64,000 nucleotides of DNA from Luteibacter aegosomaticola (GCF_023078475.1 NZ_CP095741.1:1674001-1738000); one strand, 5' to 3'; positions 24,421-34,192 are shown, counted from the first letter of the stretch. Numbers and translations: made by a program. The notes: a model not told the origin generated them from the sequence alone.

Positions 24421-25674
24421 TCAGTACCTTGCGACCACGCCGGAGAAGTCCACGTCACGCGCCACGTAGATGGCGAGGACGGTACCCTGGTTGATCGTCA
24501 CCGTAGCCGGGCGGTTCGCAGCGCGCTGCACGGCCTGGTTGGCGATCTGCTGGATCGTATCGGCGGTGTTGCTCTCGAACGGGGTCTGCGTAACCACGCC
24601 ATTGCTGACGGTGGTCTGGCGCGGGCCATGTTCTGCCGCTTCGTACTTGAACGCGTCGCTGAGCATGCTGATCAGCAGGGCCGCACCGATGCGGCTACCC
24701 CAGTGGGCGTTGTAGTAACCCGGGTGGCCGGCACCGCCAAGCGTATCCACGCCCGGGCTGGCCATGTTCACGTCGATACCGGTCGGGGTGACGATACGGT
24801 CCCAGATCACGGCCACGCGCGGGCCGCTCGGTTCCATCTCGTACTTGCCCATCACCTTCGAGCCCTTCGGCAGCAGCAGGCGCTTGCCGGTGAACGAGTA
24901 CACCGGTTCGGTCACGACGCAGGAGGTGAAGCCCGGGATGTCGGTGATGATGCGGGTCTCGAGCACGCAGCGGATGAACGTGCCACGCAGCATCAGCGTA
25001 TCCGGGTGCTGCAGCGGCTCGGCGCTGGAGACCTCGGGCAGCTGCGCGCCGCCGTAGGCGATATTGCCCATGGCGCTCATGCGTGGTGCGGCCGGTGCCG
25101 GGGCGGCCGGCTGGCCGAACATGCCACCGAACGGGCCGGTGACGCCCGGCTGTGCCGGTGCGCCGTTACCGACGGCCGTGGTGCCTTCGTTGGCCGAAGC
25201 GATACGACGCTCGAGCAGGGTGGGGCCGCGCTCAGGCGTGGGCATATCAGCGGGGCGCAGCTGTTCCGGCGTCGGCAACGGCGGCGGCGGCTGCAGCGGG
25301 ATCGCTGCCTGCGGCTGCGGAGCGGCCTGTTCGGGCGGCAGCGGCGGGGCCATCGGCGTGGGTACGTTGACGGTTTCCTCGCGCGGCTTCGGCGGCGGCG
25401 TGCTGCTACCACTGGAGCTGAGCAGCCAGAAACCGACGCCCAGCAGCAGAAGCACAATGGCGCCCAGGAAGCCGAGCGCGCGGCGGTTCATGCGGCGCAG
25501 GTCGTTCGATGCCAGCGAGGGGGCAGCGGCATCCAGGTCCGGCTGCGGCGCATGGCGCTGCTGGCTGGAGTACGGGTTGCCCGCCAGCGGATCATGCTGG
25601 CTGCCGTTGTTTTCGTTCGGCGTGTAGCTGCCGTTGGACTCGTCGTCCGGATGGTGTGGCGTGTTCGGGCTCAC
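24421..25674 (-). CDS. virB10: VirB10 scaffold protein
   Basis: 417 residues, GTG start overlapping the virB9 stop (GTGA). One transmembrane helix (ALGFLGAIVLLLLGVGFWLL, about 67-86), a long Pro-rich periplasmic linker, then the TrbI/VirB10 core (LMLRGTFIRCVLETRIITDIPGF, SKVMGKYEMEPSGPRVAVIWD, GINQGTVLAIYVARDVDF-like end). It spans both membranes and links the inner parts to the outer-membrane ring with VirB7 and VirB9. Confidence 0.96.
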   Translation of the reverse strand: MSPNTPHHPDDESNGSYTPNENNGSQHDPLAGNPYSSQQRHAPQPDLDAAAPSLASNDLRRMNRRALGFLGAIVLLLLGVGFWLLSSSGSSTPPPKPREETVNVPTPMAPPLPPEQAAPQPQAAIPLQPPPPLPTPEQLRPADMPTPERGPTLLERRIASANEGTTAVGNGAPAQPGVTGPFGGMFGQPAAPAPAAPRMSAMGNIAYGGAQLPEVSSAEPLQHPDTLMLRGTFIRCVLETRIITDIPGFTSCVVTEPVYSFTGKRLLLPKGSKVMGKYEMEPSGPRVAVIWDRIVTPTGIDVNMASPGVDTLGGAGHPGYYNAHWGSRIGAALLISMLSDAFKYEAAEHGPRQTTVSNGVVTQTPFESNTADTIQQIANQAVQRAANRPATVTINQGTVLAIYVARDVDFSGVVARY

Positions 25675-26492
25675 TTCTTGGTGTTCCTTCGCAGACCCAC
25701 GACGTTGCTGTCGTGACGAATAACAAGGTAGGGATAAGTGCCGTGGACAACGATGGTGTTGCCCTCCACGGTCGTGTTCACCACCGAGTCCTCTCCATGT
25801 TCTTTCTCGCGCATGTACACCGTCGGGAAGTTGCCCGTCGGGAACTGCTTGAGGTCGGGCATCGTGATGTACGTGAAGCGGCCATCGTCATAGACGGTGG
25901 TCGGCACGAGCCACGGCGCTGTCTTTCGGGTCTTCGAGAAGTCGTAATCGAAGTTGTAGTCGCGACCCTTCACCAGAGTGGTATCGAGCTCCGGCGTGTC
26001 CTTCACCTTCTTCGATTCCGACATGAAGCTGGTGTCGGAGGGGTAGGAGAAGGTGATCTTGTACTGCACGCCTGCGCGGCGGGCCTGGTCGAGCGTCTTC
26101 CAATCCGTGGCGACGACTTTCAGTTCGAAGATGTACGAGTGCGTCGCGGTACGAATCATCATGTTCGTATCGACGTCCACGTTCTTCGGCTTCACATAGA
26201 AGACGTTCTCGCGGCGGTTCAGATCCCAGCCCGTGCTGAAGCCGGTGCTGTAATCGAGGATCTTCTCGTTCGGGCTGAGCTCGATCTGCGTGGTGATACC
26301 AAGGCCGGTGCGGACCTGGTAGATGCGATCAGGCTGGTATTCGTACACCTGCATCGGCGCCATGGGCGCGCTCGCGGGCGTGGCCGGGATGAGCGGCGCG
26401 GGCGGGTGGGTATCGGCGCCTGCTGCCATGGCCGTGCCCGTGACTGCGACGGACAAGGCGAGGGCAAGGCTGAGCTTGACGGATCGGTTCAT
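25671..26492 (-). CDS. virB9: VirB9 outer-membrane core protein
   Basis: ATG at 26492 (MNRSVKLSLALALSVAVTGTAMAA signal peptide) overlaps the virB8 stop in TGATG; a TTG one codon earlier is an alternative. The mature protein shows DRIYQVRTGLGITTQIELSPNEKIL, NVFYVKPKNVDVDTNMMI and, C-terminally, APWLVPTTVYDDGRFTYI, as in VirB9/CagX. It forms the outer ring with VirB7 and the C-terminal domain of VirB10. Confidence 0.96.
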   Translation of the reverse strand: MNRSVKLSLALALSVAVTGTAMAAGADTHPPAPLIPATPASAPMAPMQVYEYQPDRIYQVRTGLGITTQIELSPNEKILDYSTGFSTGWDLNRRENVFYVKPKNVDVDTNMMIRTATHSYIFELKVVATDWKTLDQARRAGVQYKITFSYPSDTSFMSESKKVKDTPELDTTLVKGRDYNFDYDFSKTRKTAPWLVPTTVYDDGRFTYITMPDLKQFPTGNFPTVYMREKEHGEDSVVNTTVEGNTIVVHGTYPYLVIRHDSNVVGLRRNTKK

Positions 26493-27517
26493 CAACGGCG
26501 CCCTCCGTTGGCGGCGCTTTGCGGGGTGGCACGGGCCGCAGGTGCGGCGTTAGACGGCACCGTCTGCGGAGCGGCCCCGGCCGGAGCCATGGGTGCGCCG
26601 GTTTCGGCGGGGAGGGGAGACGGCGGGATACCCACGGCCTGCTGCGGTGCGCCGCCCGCGGGGCCGGCATCCGGTGCCAGCGGGATCGCTGCCGGCATAT
26701 CGGAGGGATCGACACCCGGTGCGGCAGGCGCGGCGGCCGCCGGTGCCTGCGCGGCAGGCTGCGCCGGCGCATTGGTGGGCACTTCCACCGGCGGTGCAGA
26801 GCCGTAGTCGTTATCCACGCGGTAGCTGGTGACCTGGAAGCCGAGCGGGTTCTCGACGCGGTTCTGGTCATCCATGCGGAGGTTCGGCTTGTAGACGAAC
26901 TCCATCGTGGCGATCTTGCTATCGAGCGGCACCGTGGCACCGGAGGACTTGTCGTACACCGTGCGCTGGAAACGCACCGTGGCACCCTTCGGCGTGGTGC
27001 CGTTGGCGCCGCCGACGAGCACGATGCTGAGGATCTTCACGCGCACGGCCTTGGTGCGGCCATACAGGTTGTATGGGCGCTCCGGGTTCTGCTGCGAGTG
27101 CAGTGCCATGTACGGCGTGGCCACCTGCGGCGCGGCCATCGTGAGCACGGTCGGCCAGTCGCGCATGTTCGTCAGCGCGAGGTCGTACGACTCACGCGCG
27201 ATGATGAAGTGCGCGACGTTGCTGCGGTTGACCGCTTCGCTCGCGGTGATCTGGCGGTTGATCACATCATCCGTAAGGCGCGAGAGCTGGCTGGTACCGG
27301 AGTAGGCGTCGGCCAATACGATGTACGGCTCCTTCTCCTTCAGCGGCAGCATCACGAGGTAACCCGCGCCCAGCATCAGCGATACGCCGACGGAGCAGAA
27401 CGCGACGATCCATGCGCGCTTTTCGCTGCGACGCGCATGGTCCGCGATGGTGACTTCGAAGTTGACGCCCTGCGCGACGGCCTGGTCGATCTTCGGTGAG
27501 TTCTTTTTATTAAGCAT
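26492..27517 (-). CDS. virB8: VirB8 inner-membrane assembly factor
   Basis: 341 residues. Short cytoplasmic segment, one transmembrane helix (VAFCSVGVSLMLGAGYLVML, about 39-58), then the NTF2-like periplasmic domain (SNVAHFIIARESYDLALTNMRDW, NPERPYNLYGRTKAVRVKILSIVL, VRFQRTVYDK, TMEFVYKPNLR, NPLGFQVTSYRVDND). The C-terminal ~100 residues are a Pro/Ala-rich extension, longer than in classical VirB8. Lies between virB7 and virB9. Confidence 0.95.
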   Translation of the reverse strand: MLNKKNSPKIDQAVAQGVNFEVTIADHARRSEKRAWIVAFCSVGVSLMLGAGYLVMLPLKEKEPYIVLADAYSGTSQLSRLTDDVINRQITASEAVNRSNVAHFIIARESYDLALTNMRDWPTVLTMAAPQVATPYMALHSQQNPERPYNLYGRTKAVRVKILSIVLVGGANGTTPKGATVRFQRTVYDKSSGATVPLDSKIATMEFVYKPNLRMDDQNRVENPLGFQVTSYRVDNDYGSAPPVEVPTNAPAQPAAQAPAAAAPAAPGVDPSDMPAAIPLAPDAGPAGGAPQQAVGIPPSPLPAETGAPMAPAGAAPQTVPSNAAPAARATPQSAANGGRR

Positions 27518-27540
27518 GTGGCGCCTGCCTCGTCACGTGC

Positions 27541-28071
27541 TTAGTTCGTAGCCGCGTTAGCGGCCACGGGTTCGGTGGGCGCCGGCGGTGCAGGCGTGTT
27601 GGCCTGCGGCGGCGCTTCAGGCACGGCAGCCGGCGCAACGGGCGCCGCAGGTGCTGGCGGGGCGATCGTGCTGATTTCGTCGACGACCAGGTCGGGCCCG
27701 TTCACCACGATGGCGACACCCTGCGGTGCGTAGATCGTGCTGAGCTGCGATGCGGCATCGCGAAGCTCGGAGGTGTGGATGGCCGAGGCGGCGGTGGTCA
27801 GCGTGAAGTCCGAGCGCAGCTTGTACTGCAGCTTCATGCCGTTATCGGTGGTCCACCGGGTCAGCATGGTCTTCAGCGTGCCATCCATGGGAGCCGCGTA
27901 ATACGTGTACGGCACCGCGAGTGGAATCTCGGTGGTCTTCTTATCGAAGTGGTTGACGGGCTTCCAGGAGCCGCCGAAGTCGCGGGCGGGCGGGGTTGCG
28001 CAACCCGTAAGGGCTAACGAAAACACCACTATGATGCCAATCGCGGCGAGGTTGGTATGGCCTATTTTCAC
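27541..28071 (-). CDS. virB7: VirB7 lipoprotein with extra N0-like domain
   Basis: 176 residues with lipobox LTGC at about residues 21-24 (signal MKIGHTNLAAIGIIVVFSLA). Classical VirB7 is about 45-60 residues; this one has a folded middle part (about 55-133: LKTMLTRWTTDNGMKLQYK, FTLTTAASAIHTSELRDAASQLSTIYAPQGVAIVV). That matches the secretin-type N0 domain known in the long VirB7 of Xanthomonas. The last ~45 residues are Pro/Ala-rich. First gene of the virB operon. Anchors the outer-membrane ring. Confidence 0.92.
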   Translation of the reverse strand: MKIGHTNLAAIGIIVVFSLALTGCATPPARDFGGSWKPVNHFDKKTTEIPLAVPYTYYAAPMDGTLKTMLTRWTTDNGMKLQYKLRSDFTLTTAASAIHTSELRDAASQLSTIYAPQGVAIVVNGPDLVVDEISTIAPPAPAAPVAPAAVPEAPPQANTPAPPAPTEPVAANAATN

Positions 28072-28532
28072 GTTTCGCTCATAACTTGTTGAAAAACAAT
28101 AACAATGAGTTGAACGGCGGACGCAGTTATCCGCCTCGCGTCAGGCCTGGGGCCTGGCAAGTTCAGTTATGCGTAATCGGCAAGTAACTGCGGCCGGGCG
28201 CACGAAAACGTGCACGCTCTGGTCCGCGCGACCCCGGGATGGGAGGCGTTACGTGGAGTCCTGCCCCTGGTTGTCCGTACATGCGTGGGAGAACGGCTCC
28301 CCGCGCTTCGTGCAAGCTATCCATTCAAACTTCCTGTTCCGGGCGAGACTGCCGCCCTGCCAATCGATGTCGCGAAGCGGACACCGCATAAGACGCGCGC
28401 GCTGATGTACTCGACATCAACTCGTCGCGATCATGTACGCGGGTGTTCCCCCTTCATCGTGTGAGCGTGGAGCCCACGTCAAAAAAATAGCTCATGAACG
28501 TGCAAATGACCAGCAACTTCGATAAGCAATAA

Positions 28533-28548
28533 AGTGACGCAATTCACG
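28533..28548. promoter_or_regulatory. CRP/Clp-like site 1
   Basis: AGTGACGCAATTCACG: perfect GTGA-N6-TCAC core of the CRP family. Xanthomonadales use the CRP homolog Clp, which recognises a similar sequence. Lies about 460 bases upstream of virB7, so control of that gene is possible but not shown. Confidence 0.4.
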
Positions 28549-28564
28549 GAAAAAACACGAAGAA

Positions 28565-28586
28565 CATGGTTGCGCATGCAACCATG
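28565..28586. repeat. Perfect 9-bp inverted repeat with 4-base loop
   Basis: CATGGTTGC, loop GCAT, GCAACCATG. No U-run follows on either strand, so it is not a typical terminator. It may be a protein-binding palindrome or an RNA hairpin in the virB leader region. Confidence 0.7.
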
Positions 28587-28691
28587 CGGCTGCGTACGTT
28601 TATTAAACCACAAAACCCAAGACGAAAAGTTGACAACCTGCATTGCTGCCGATGAAGCGTGGTGGTTGGTCATGGTGTGACCAACGCTTTG

Positions 28692-28707
28692 TGTGACGCA
28701 GCGCACA
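28692..28707. promoter_or_regulatory. CRP/Clp-like site 2
   Basis: TGTGACGCAGCGCACA matches TGTGA-N6-TCACA at nine of ten positions. A second, in the same intergenic region as site 1 and about 150 bases away. Confidence 0.4.
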
Positions 28708-28799
28708 TCGTGCCGGCGGGTGCGCTTTGTAATGGGAGCGTGTTGAAGAAAGTGTGAAGCACATTCCTTCGTGCACACGTGGCGTGTGTCGGGTTGCGT

Positions 28800-28809
28800 G
28801 GGGGGGGGG
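28800..28809. repeat. Run of ten G
   Basis: Homopolymer of ten G on the plus strand in the gap between virB7 and pncC, followed by CCGG. Such runs are prone to slippage and to sequencing error. Confidence 0.8.
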
Positions 28810-29067
28810 CCGGTTGCGGGGGTGTCGCGGCCTTCCATGGGTGGCACTCCTTATTCTTTACGGGTTCGCAAAAGGCTGCGGGTTGCCACGGGCGGCGCAG
28901 GGCCGCACCTTGGCGAGCAGAACGTGCGAATCGCCACATTGGAGGTCTCGCCGTAGTTGCGCAATTGGGCGCCGCCCGCGTCGTAGCGTCAGAAAAGCCC
29001 TACATCCGGATCGACAGAGCCGCCGGGGCAGGGTAGAACCGTCGTCTTTACTCCCCCAGGACCCCTG

Positions 29068-29574
29068 ATGGATTCCCACTCCTATAACGACGCGGCGCTC
29101 AACGTGCTCGCGCAGCAGGTGGCCACCGCTGCGCTGGAGAAGCGCGTGATGGTCGCCACCGCCGAATCGTGCACTGGCGGCTGGATCTCCAAGGCGCTCA
29201 CCGACCTGGCCGGCAGCTCGGCCTGGTTCGAGGCGGGCGTGGTCACCTATAGCTATAGCGCGAAGGAAGCCTTGCTCGGGGTGAACCCGCGGACGCTCGA
29301 GCGCACCGGCGCCGTGAGCGAGGAGACGGTGCTCGAGATGGTCTCAGGTGCGCTGGCCCGTTATGCCGCCGGCGTGGCCGTGGCCGTTACCGGTATCGCC
29401 GGACCGTCGGGCGGCACGGCGGACAAGCCGGTGGGCACGGTATGGATCGGCTGGAAGCGCCGCGGGGGATACGCCCACGCCACCGTCTACCATTTTGCTG
29501 GTGACCGCGAGGCTGTTCGCCGACAGACGGTGGCCGCGGCTTTGGCTGGAATAGTCACCGAGCTGAACGGGTAA
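29068..29574 (+). CDS. pncC: Nicotinamide-nucleotide amidohydrolase (CinA C-terminal type)
   Basis: 168 residues, single-domain CinA-C protein. Converts NMN to nicotinate mononucleotide in pyridine nucleotide salvage. Motifs VMVATAESCTGGWISKALTD, AVSEETVLEMVSGAL and AVAVTGIAGPSGGTADKPVGTVWIG are diagnostic. Lies 100 bases before recA, the usual place in gammaproteobacteria. It lacks the N-terminal CinA domain. Confidence 0.95.
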   Translation: MDSHSYNDAALNVLAQQVATAALEKRVMVATAESCTGGWISKALTDLAGSSAWFEAGVVTYSYSAKEALLGVNPRTLERTGAVSEETVLEMVSGALARYAAGVAVAVTGIAGPSGGTADKPVGTVWIGWKRRGGYAHATVYHFAGDREAVRRQTVAAALAGIVTELNG

Positions 29575-29674
29575 CCCGGCCAGCTGTGGCAAAATCAGTC
29601 GTTGACGGATCGCAGTCCCTGAGACCCCGGTCCGGCAAGATACCTACCTATACACAAGCACACCGGAAACTACG

Positions 29675-30715
29675 ATGGACGACAATAAGCGCAAGGCGCT
29701 GGCTAGTGCCCTCGGCCAGATTGAAAAGCAGTTCGGCAAGGGTGCCGTCATGCGTCTTGGCGACCGCGTGGACGACCAGATCGACACCGTCTCCACCGGC
29801 TCCCTGGGCCTGGACATCGCCCTCGGCATCGGCGGCCTGCCGCGCGGTCGTATCGTTGAGATCTATGGTCCGGAATCGTCCGGTAAGACCACGCTCACCC
29901 TGCAGGCCATCGCGTCCTGCCAGCGCAACGGCGGCACCGCCGCGTTCGTCGACGCCGAGCACGCGCTCGACCCGACCTACGCCGAAAAGCTCGGCGTGAA
30001 CGTGGCCGACCTGCTGGTCAGCCAGCCGGATACCGGTGAGCAGGCCCTCGAAATCGCCGACATGCTCGTGCGCTCGGGCGCCGTGGACATGGTGGTGGTC
30101 GACTCGGTCGCCGCCCTGACGCCCAAGGCCGAAATCGAAGGCGAGATGGGTGATTCCCACGTCGGCCTGCACGCCCGCCTCATGAGCCAGGCGCTGCGCA
30201 AGCTCACCGCCAACATCAAGAAGTCGAACTGCCTGGTCATCTTCATCAACCAGATCCGTATGAAGATCGGCGTGATGTTCGGCAGCCCGGAAACCACCAC
30301 CGGTGGTAACGCGCTCAAGTTCTACGCCTCGGTCCGCCTCGACATCCGCCGCATCGGCGCGGTGAAGAAGGGCGAGGAAGTCATCGGTTCGGAGACCCGC
30401 GTCAAGGTCGTCAAGAACAAGGTGGCGCCGCCGTTCCGCCAGACCGAGTTCGAGATCCTCTACGGCGAGGGCACCTCGCGCGAAGGCGAAATCATCGAAC
30501 TGGGCGTGCGCGAGAACCTGATCGACAAGTCGGGCGCCTGGTACAGCTACAAGGGCGATCGCATCGGCCAGGGCAAGGAAAACGTCCGCCAGTTCCTGCG
30601 TGATAACCCGGCCATCGCCAACGAAGTGGACGCCGAGCTGCGCGCTCGCCTCCTGGTGAAGCCGGGCCCGGCCGCGGCCAAGGCCGAGGCCGATGAGGTC
30701 GAAGAAGAAGCGTGA
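29675..30715 (+). CDS. recA: RecA recombinase
   Basis: 346 residues, full length. Drives strand exchange and LexA cleavage. P-loop GPESSGKTT (65-73), [22 protein letters not shown] and the L1/L2 region [28 protein letters not shown] are canonical. The acidic C-terminus (EADEVEEEA) is typical. Followed by recX, which overlaps it by 23 bases. I did not find a clear SOS box upstream, although the 100-base gap should carry the promoter. Confidence 0.99.
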   Translation: MDDNKRKALASALGQIEKQFGKGAVMRLGDRVDDQIDTVSTGSLGLDIALGIGGLPRGRIVEIYGPESSGKTTLTLQAIASCQRNGGTAAFVDAEHALDPTYAEKLGVNVADLLVSQPDTGEQALEIADMLVRSGAVDMVVVDSVAALTPKAEIEGEMGDSHVGLHARLMSQALRKLTANIKKSNCLVIFINQIRMKIGVMFGSPETTTGGNALKFYASVRLDIRRIGAVKKGEEVIGSETRVKVVKNKVAPPFRQTEFEILYGEGTSREGEIIELGVRENLIDKSGAWYSYKGDRIGQGKENVRQFLRDNPAIANEVDAELRARLLVKPGPAAAKAEADEVEEEA

Positions 30716-31187
30716 GCCCGGTGCGGGTGCTCCCACCCGCACCGCGTACGACAAGGCGCTGGGCCTTCTGGCCCGGCGCGAACACTCCCGCCGCGAACTC
30801 CAGCAAAAGCTGGGGCGCGGTGGGTTTTCGCGTGACGAAACGGCCACCGCCGTGGAGCGCCTGGGCGACCATGGCTACCAGGATGACAGCCGTTTCGCCG
30901 AATCCCTGCTGCGCAGCCGCGTAGGGCAGGGGTACGGCCCCGCCCGCATCCGGGCGGAGCTGCGCAGCCAGGGCATTCCGGACGCCACGGTCCGCTCCCT
31001 GCTGGAATCCGCCGACGTCGATTGGGACGATATGGCGGCCAGCCAGCTGCGCCGACGCTACGGATCGCCCTCCGCTGACCCGGCCGAGAGGCAGAAGCGG
31101 GCGCAATTCCTCTTGCGTCGCGGCTTCGCCGCCGCCACAGTACGTGTTCTAACCCACGCCGAAGCGGAAGACCCCGACGACGACTGA
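30693..31187 (+). CDS. recX: Regulatory protein RecX
   Basis: 164 residues. Inhibits RecA filament growth by binding RecA. Three-helix repeats of the family are visible: [54 protein letters not shown], and [17 protein letters not shown]. The start overlaps recA by 23 bases, so the genes are cotranscribed and probably coupled. Confidence 0.96.
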   Translation: MRSKKKREPGAGAPTRTAYDKALGLLARREHSRRELQQKLGRGGFSRDETATAVERLGDHGYQDDSRFAESLLRSRVGQGYGPARIRAELRSQGIPDATVRSLLESADVDWDDMAASQLRRRYGSPSADPAERQKRAQFLLRRGFAAATVRVLTHAEAEDPDDD

Positions 31188-31256
31188 AGGCAACGCGCCT
31201 TGATTCCGTGACTGGGCGCCTTTCGCGATCCTCGCAGCCCCAAGCCACGATCGCTC

Positions 31257-33890
31257 ATGAAAACCGCCCAAATCCGTTCGACCTTCCTGGATTACTTCCG
31301 CGCCAAGGACCACACCATCGTGCCGTCGGCATCGCTGGTGCCTTCGAACGACCCCACGCTCCTGTTCACCAACTCGGGCATGGTCCCCTTCAAGAACGTG
31401 TTCCTCGGCAGCGAAAAGCCGGGCTACGTCCGTGCGGCCGACGTGCAGCGCTGCCTGCGTGCCGGTGGCAAGCACAACGACCTGGACCAGGTGGGCTACA
31501 CCGCCCGCCACCACACCTTCTTCGAAATGCTGGGCAACTGGTCGTTCGGCGATTACTTCAAGCGCGATGCCATCCGCTACGCGTGGGAGCTGCTCACCGA
31601 GGTCTACAAGCTGCCGGCCGAGCGCCTGTGGGTCACCGTGTACCACACGGATGACGAGGCGTACGACCTGTGGAACAAGGAGATGGGCGTCCCCGCTGAT
31701 CGCATCGTGCGCATCGGTGACAACAAGGGCGCGCCGTACGCATCGGACAACTTCTGGCAGATGGCCGACACCGGCCCCTGCGGCCCCTGCACGGAAATCT
31801 TCTACGACCACGGTCCGGACGTGGCTGGTGGCCCGCCCGGTTCGCCGGATGAAGATGGCGACCGCTACATCGAAATCTGGAACCTCGTGTTCATGCAGTT
31901 CGATCGCGCGCCCGATGGCACGCTCAGCCCGCTGCCGGCGCCGTGCGTCGATACCGGCATGGGCCTGGAGCGCCTGGCGGCCGTGCTGCAGCACGTGCAT
32001 TCGAACTACGAGATCGATCTGTTCGCACACCTGATTCGTGAAGCCTCGCGCCTCACCAACACCGCGGACCTCGGCAACAAGTCGCTGCGCGTCATCGCCG
32101 ATCACATCCGCGCCGCGTCGTTCCTTATCGTCGATGGCGTGCTGCCGTCGAACGAAGGCCGTGGCTACGTGCTCCGCCGCATCATCCGTCGCGCGCTGCG
32201 CCACGGTTGGATGCTCGGCGTGCGCGGCGACTTCTTCTGGAAGATGGTCGCGCCGCTGGTGGAAGAGATGGGCGAGGCTTACCCGGAGATTGCCGCGAAG
32301 CGCACGTTCGTCGAGCAGGCGCTCAAGGTGGAAGAAGAGCGCTTCGGCGAAACGCTCGAGCACGGCATGCGCCTGTTCGACGACATCGCGTCGAAGTCCG
32401 GCAAGATCATCCCGGGCGCCGATGCGTTCCGCCTCTACGACACCTACGGTTTCCCGGTCGACCTCACCGCCGATATCGCTCGCGAGCGCGATATGACGGT
32501 GGATATGGAAGGCTTCGAGCGTGCGATGGGCGAGCAGCGTGCGCGCGCCCGTGCCGCCAGCAACTTCTCGACCAAGGCGCAGCTGCCGGCCGAAGTGGCC
32601 AGCGCGCTGCAGCCGACCATCTTCACCGGTTACGACGCGCTCGACCTGGCCGATGCCAAGGTCGTTGCGATCGTCCGTGACGGCAAGGCCGTGGACCAGC
32701 TCGCCGATGGCGAAGAGGGCTTCCTCCTGCTCGACCGCACGCCGTTCTACGCCGAGTCGGGCGGCCAGGTGGGCGACACCGGCATGATCCGCAACCCGTC
32801 GGGCGCCCTCGCGGTGGAAGACACCCAGAAGGTCGGCGGTGCGTTCTTCGCCCACTTCGGCACTTGGCAGGGCTCCGCGCCGCTGCTCAAGGGTGCCGTG
32901 GTCGGTGCCTCGGTGGATGGCGCCCAGCGCCAGGCCACCGTGCTGAACCACTCGGCCACCCACCTGCTGCACGCTGCGCTGCGCACCGTGCTGGGCGACC
33001 ACGTGACCCAGAAGGGCTCGCTGGTCGCACCGGAGCGTCTGCGTTTCGACTTCTCGCACTTCAAGCCGATGACCGGCGAGGAGCTGGCCGAGATCGAGCG
33101 CATGGTGAATGACGAAGTGCGCCGCAACGCGTCCGCCGACGTGCACCACATGGGCTACGACGAAGCCATCGAGTTCGGCGCCATGGCGCTGTTCGGTGAG
33201 AAGTACGGCGCGGAAGTGCGCGTCCTGAAGATGGGCGATTTCTCCACCGAACTCTGCGGCGGAACCCACGTGACCCGCACAGGCGATATCGGCCTGTTCA
33301 AGATCGTCTCCGAATCGGGCGTGGCGGCCGGCGTGCGTCGTATCGAAGCCGTGACCGGCGCGGGCGCCATGGCGCGCGTGGCGGATGAAGAGCGCATCCT
33401 GGGCGAAGTCTCCGGCCTGCTCGCCGCCAGCGGCGACGACGTGGTCGAGAAACTGCGCCAGCTCTTCGATAAGCAGAAGAAACTCGAAAAAGAGGTCGAA
33501 TCCTTCAAGGCCAAGGCGGCCAGCTCCGCCTCGGCCGACCTGATGGAAGCGGCCACGGATGTGGCCGGCATCAAGGTGGTGGCCGCGCGCCTGGAGGGCC
33601 TGGACGCCAAGTCGCTGCGTGACAGCCTGGACGTGCTTAAGCAGAAACTAGGCGACTGCGCGGTGATCCTGGCCGGTGCGGCCGATGGCCGCGTTTCGCT
33701 CGTGGCGGGCGTCGGTGGCGCCGCGCTGGGCCGGGTCAAGGCAGGCGACCTGGTGGCCGAAGTGGCCTCGAAGATCGATGGCAAGGGCGGCGGCCGCCCG
33801 GATATGGCGCAGGGCGGTGGCGTGGATAGCCCCGCGTTGCCCGGCATCCTGGCGGGCATCCCGGCTTGGGTCGAGGGCAAACTTCGCTGA
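31257..33890 (+). CDS. alaS: Alanyl-tRNA synthetase
   Basis: 877 residues, full length class II synthetase. N-terminal catalytic core ([45 protein letters not shown]), the editing domain with [11 protein letters not shown] and [17 protein letters not shown] (zinc/editing site), and the C-Ala oligomerisation domain ending [12 protein letters not shown]. Charges tRNA-Ala and clears Ser/Gly mischarging. Located between recX and csrA, as in many gammaproteobacteria. Confidence 0.99.
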   Translation: MKTAQIRSTFLDYFRAKDHTIVPSASLVPSNDPTLLFTNSGMVPFKNVFLGSEKPGYVRAADVQRCLRAGGKHNDLDQVGYTARHHTFFEMLGNWSFGDYFKRDAIRYAWELLTEVYKLPAERLWVTVYHTDDEAYDLWNKEMGVPADRIVRIGDNKGAPYASDNFWQMADTGPCGPCTEIFYDHGPDVAGGPPGSPDEDGDRYIEIWNLVFMQFDRAPDGTLSPLPAPCVDTGMGLERLAAVLQHVHSNYEIDLFAHLIREASRLTNTADLGNKSLRVIADHIRAASFLIVDGVLPSNEGRGYVLRRIIRRALRHGWMLGVRGDFFWKMVAPLVEEMGEAYPEIAAKRTFVEQALKVEEERFGETLEHGMRLFDDIASKSGKIIPGADAFRLYDTYGFPVDLTADIARERDMTVDMEGFERAMGEQRARARAASNFSTKAQLPAEVASALQPTIFTGYDALDLADAKVVAIVRDGKAVDQLADGEEGFLLLDRTPFYAESGGQVGDTGMIRNPSGALAVEDTQKVGGAFFAHFGTWQGSAPLLKGAVVGASVDGAQRQATVLNHSATHLLHAALRTVLGDHVTQKGSLVAPERLRFDFSHFKPMTGEELAEIERMVNDEVRRNASADVHHMGYDEAIEFGAMALFGEKYGAEVRVLKMGDFSTELCGGTHVTRTGDIGLFKIVSESGVAAGVRRIEAVTGAGAMARVADEERILGEVSGLLAASGDDVVEKLRQLFDKQKKLEKEVESFKAKAASSASADLMEAATDVAGIKVVAARLEGLDAKSLRDSLDVLKQKLGDCAVILAGAADGRVSLVAGVGGAALGRVKAGDLVAEVASKIDGKGGGRPDMAQGGGVDSPALPGILAGIPAWVEGKLR

Positions 33891-34192
33891 ACGAACCCCG
33901 GCTGCCCCAGCGGCGGGGTGCCGTAAAGGCGCCCCGGTCAACCGTTTCAGCCGATCCTGCGTTGCACCAGCCTGATTGGCTCAGCTAGTATGATCCGAAT
34001 GCCGAAACGCAATTTTCGGCATCGCTCAGTCGGGTCGACGTAGGCAGGACAGCTGGTTAGCGACACGCAAACAACAAGCCGGGGAAGGCAGATCGGCCTT
34101 CGATGGTCGAGAAGTCAATCCATCGGCGGCAAGACTCGGGGTGAGTTGTTGCCGGTGGGGAAGCCAATACCTGATTTTATGGAGTATCAATC
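33891..34192. other. 302-base csrA leader region
   Basis: No gene. A TATGAT sequence at 33989-33994 could be a -10 box, though no well-spaced -35 is visible. A 9-bp-stem inverted repeat lies at 33999-34022. Further down are several GGA motifs (CAGGACAGC, GGGGAAGG, ATGGAGTATC) that could bind CsrA, and CAACAA/TTGTTG stretches that could pair. Confidence 0.5.
33999..34022 (+). repeat. Inverted repeat upstream of csrA
   Basis: ATGCCGAAA, loop CGCAAT, TTTCGGCAT. No U-run follows, so a role as alaS terminator is doubtful; it could be a 5'-end stabiliser of the csrA transcript. Confidence 0.55.

Larger units (their letters stand above)
28072..29067. other. 996-base intergenic region upstream of virB7 and pncC
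   Basis: No convincing gene on either strand; the short frames here lack ribosome sites and family resemblance. The part 28480-28760 is AT-richer than its surroundings and holds a hairpin and two CRP/Clp-like sites; a ten-G run lies at 28800-28809. It presumably carries the promoter of the virB operon (minus strand) and possibly that of pncC (plus strand), but I could not place either with confidence. Confidence 0.6.

Noticed and set aside
1..28071. Conjugative element
   Set aside because: VirB/VirD4 genes alone suggest it, but there is no relaxase, oriT, integrase or replication gene, and all cargo is toxin/immunity.
28169..28464. Short plus-strand frames in the virB7-pncC gap
   Set aside because: No ribosome site, no family resemblance, Arg/Pro-rich composition typical of chance frames.
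29575..29674. SOS box before recA
   Set aside because: No clear LexA-type palindrome of either enterobacterial or xanthomonad type could be read; absence by eye is not proof.
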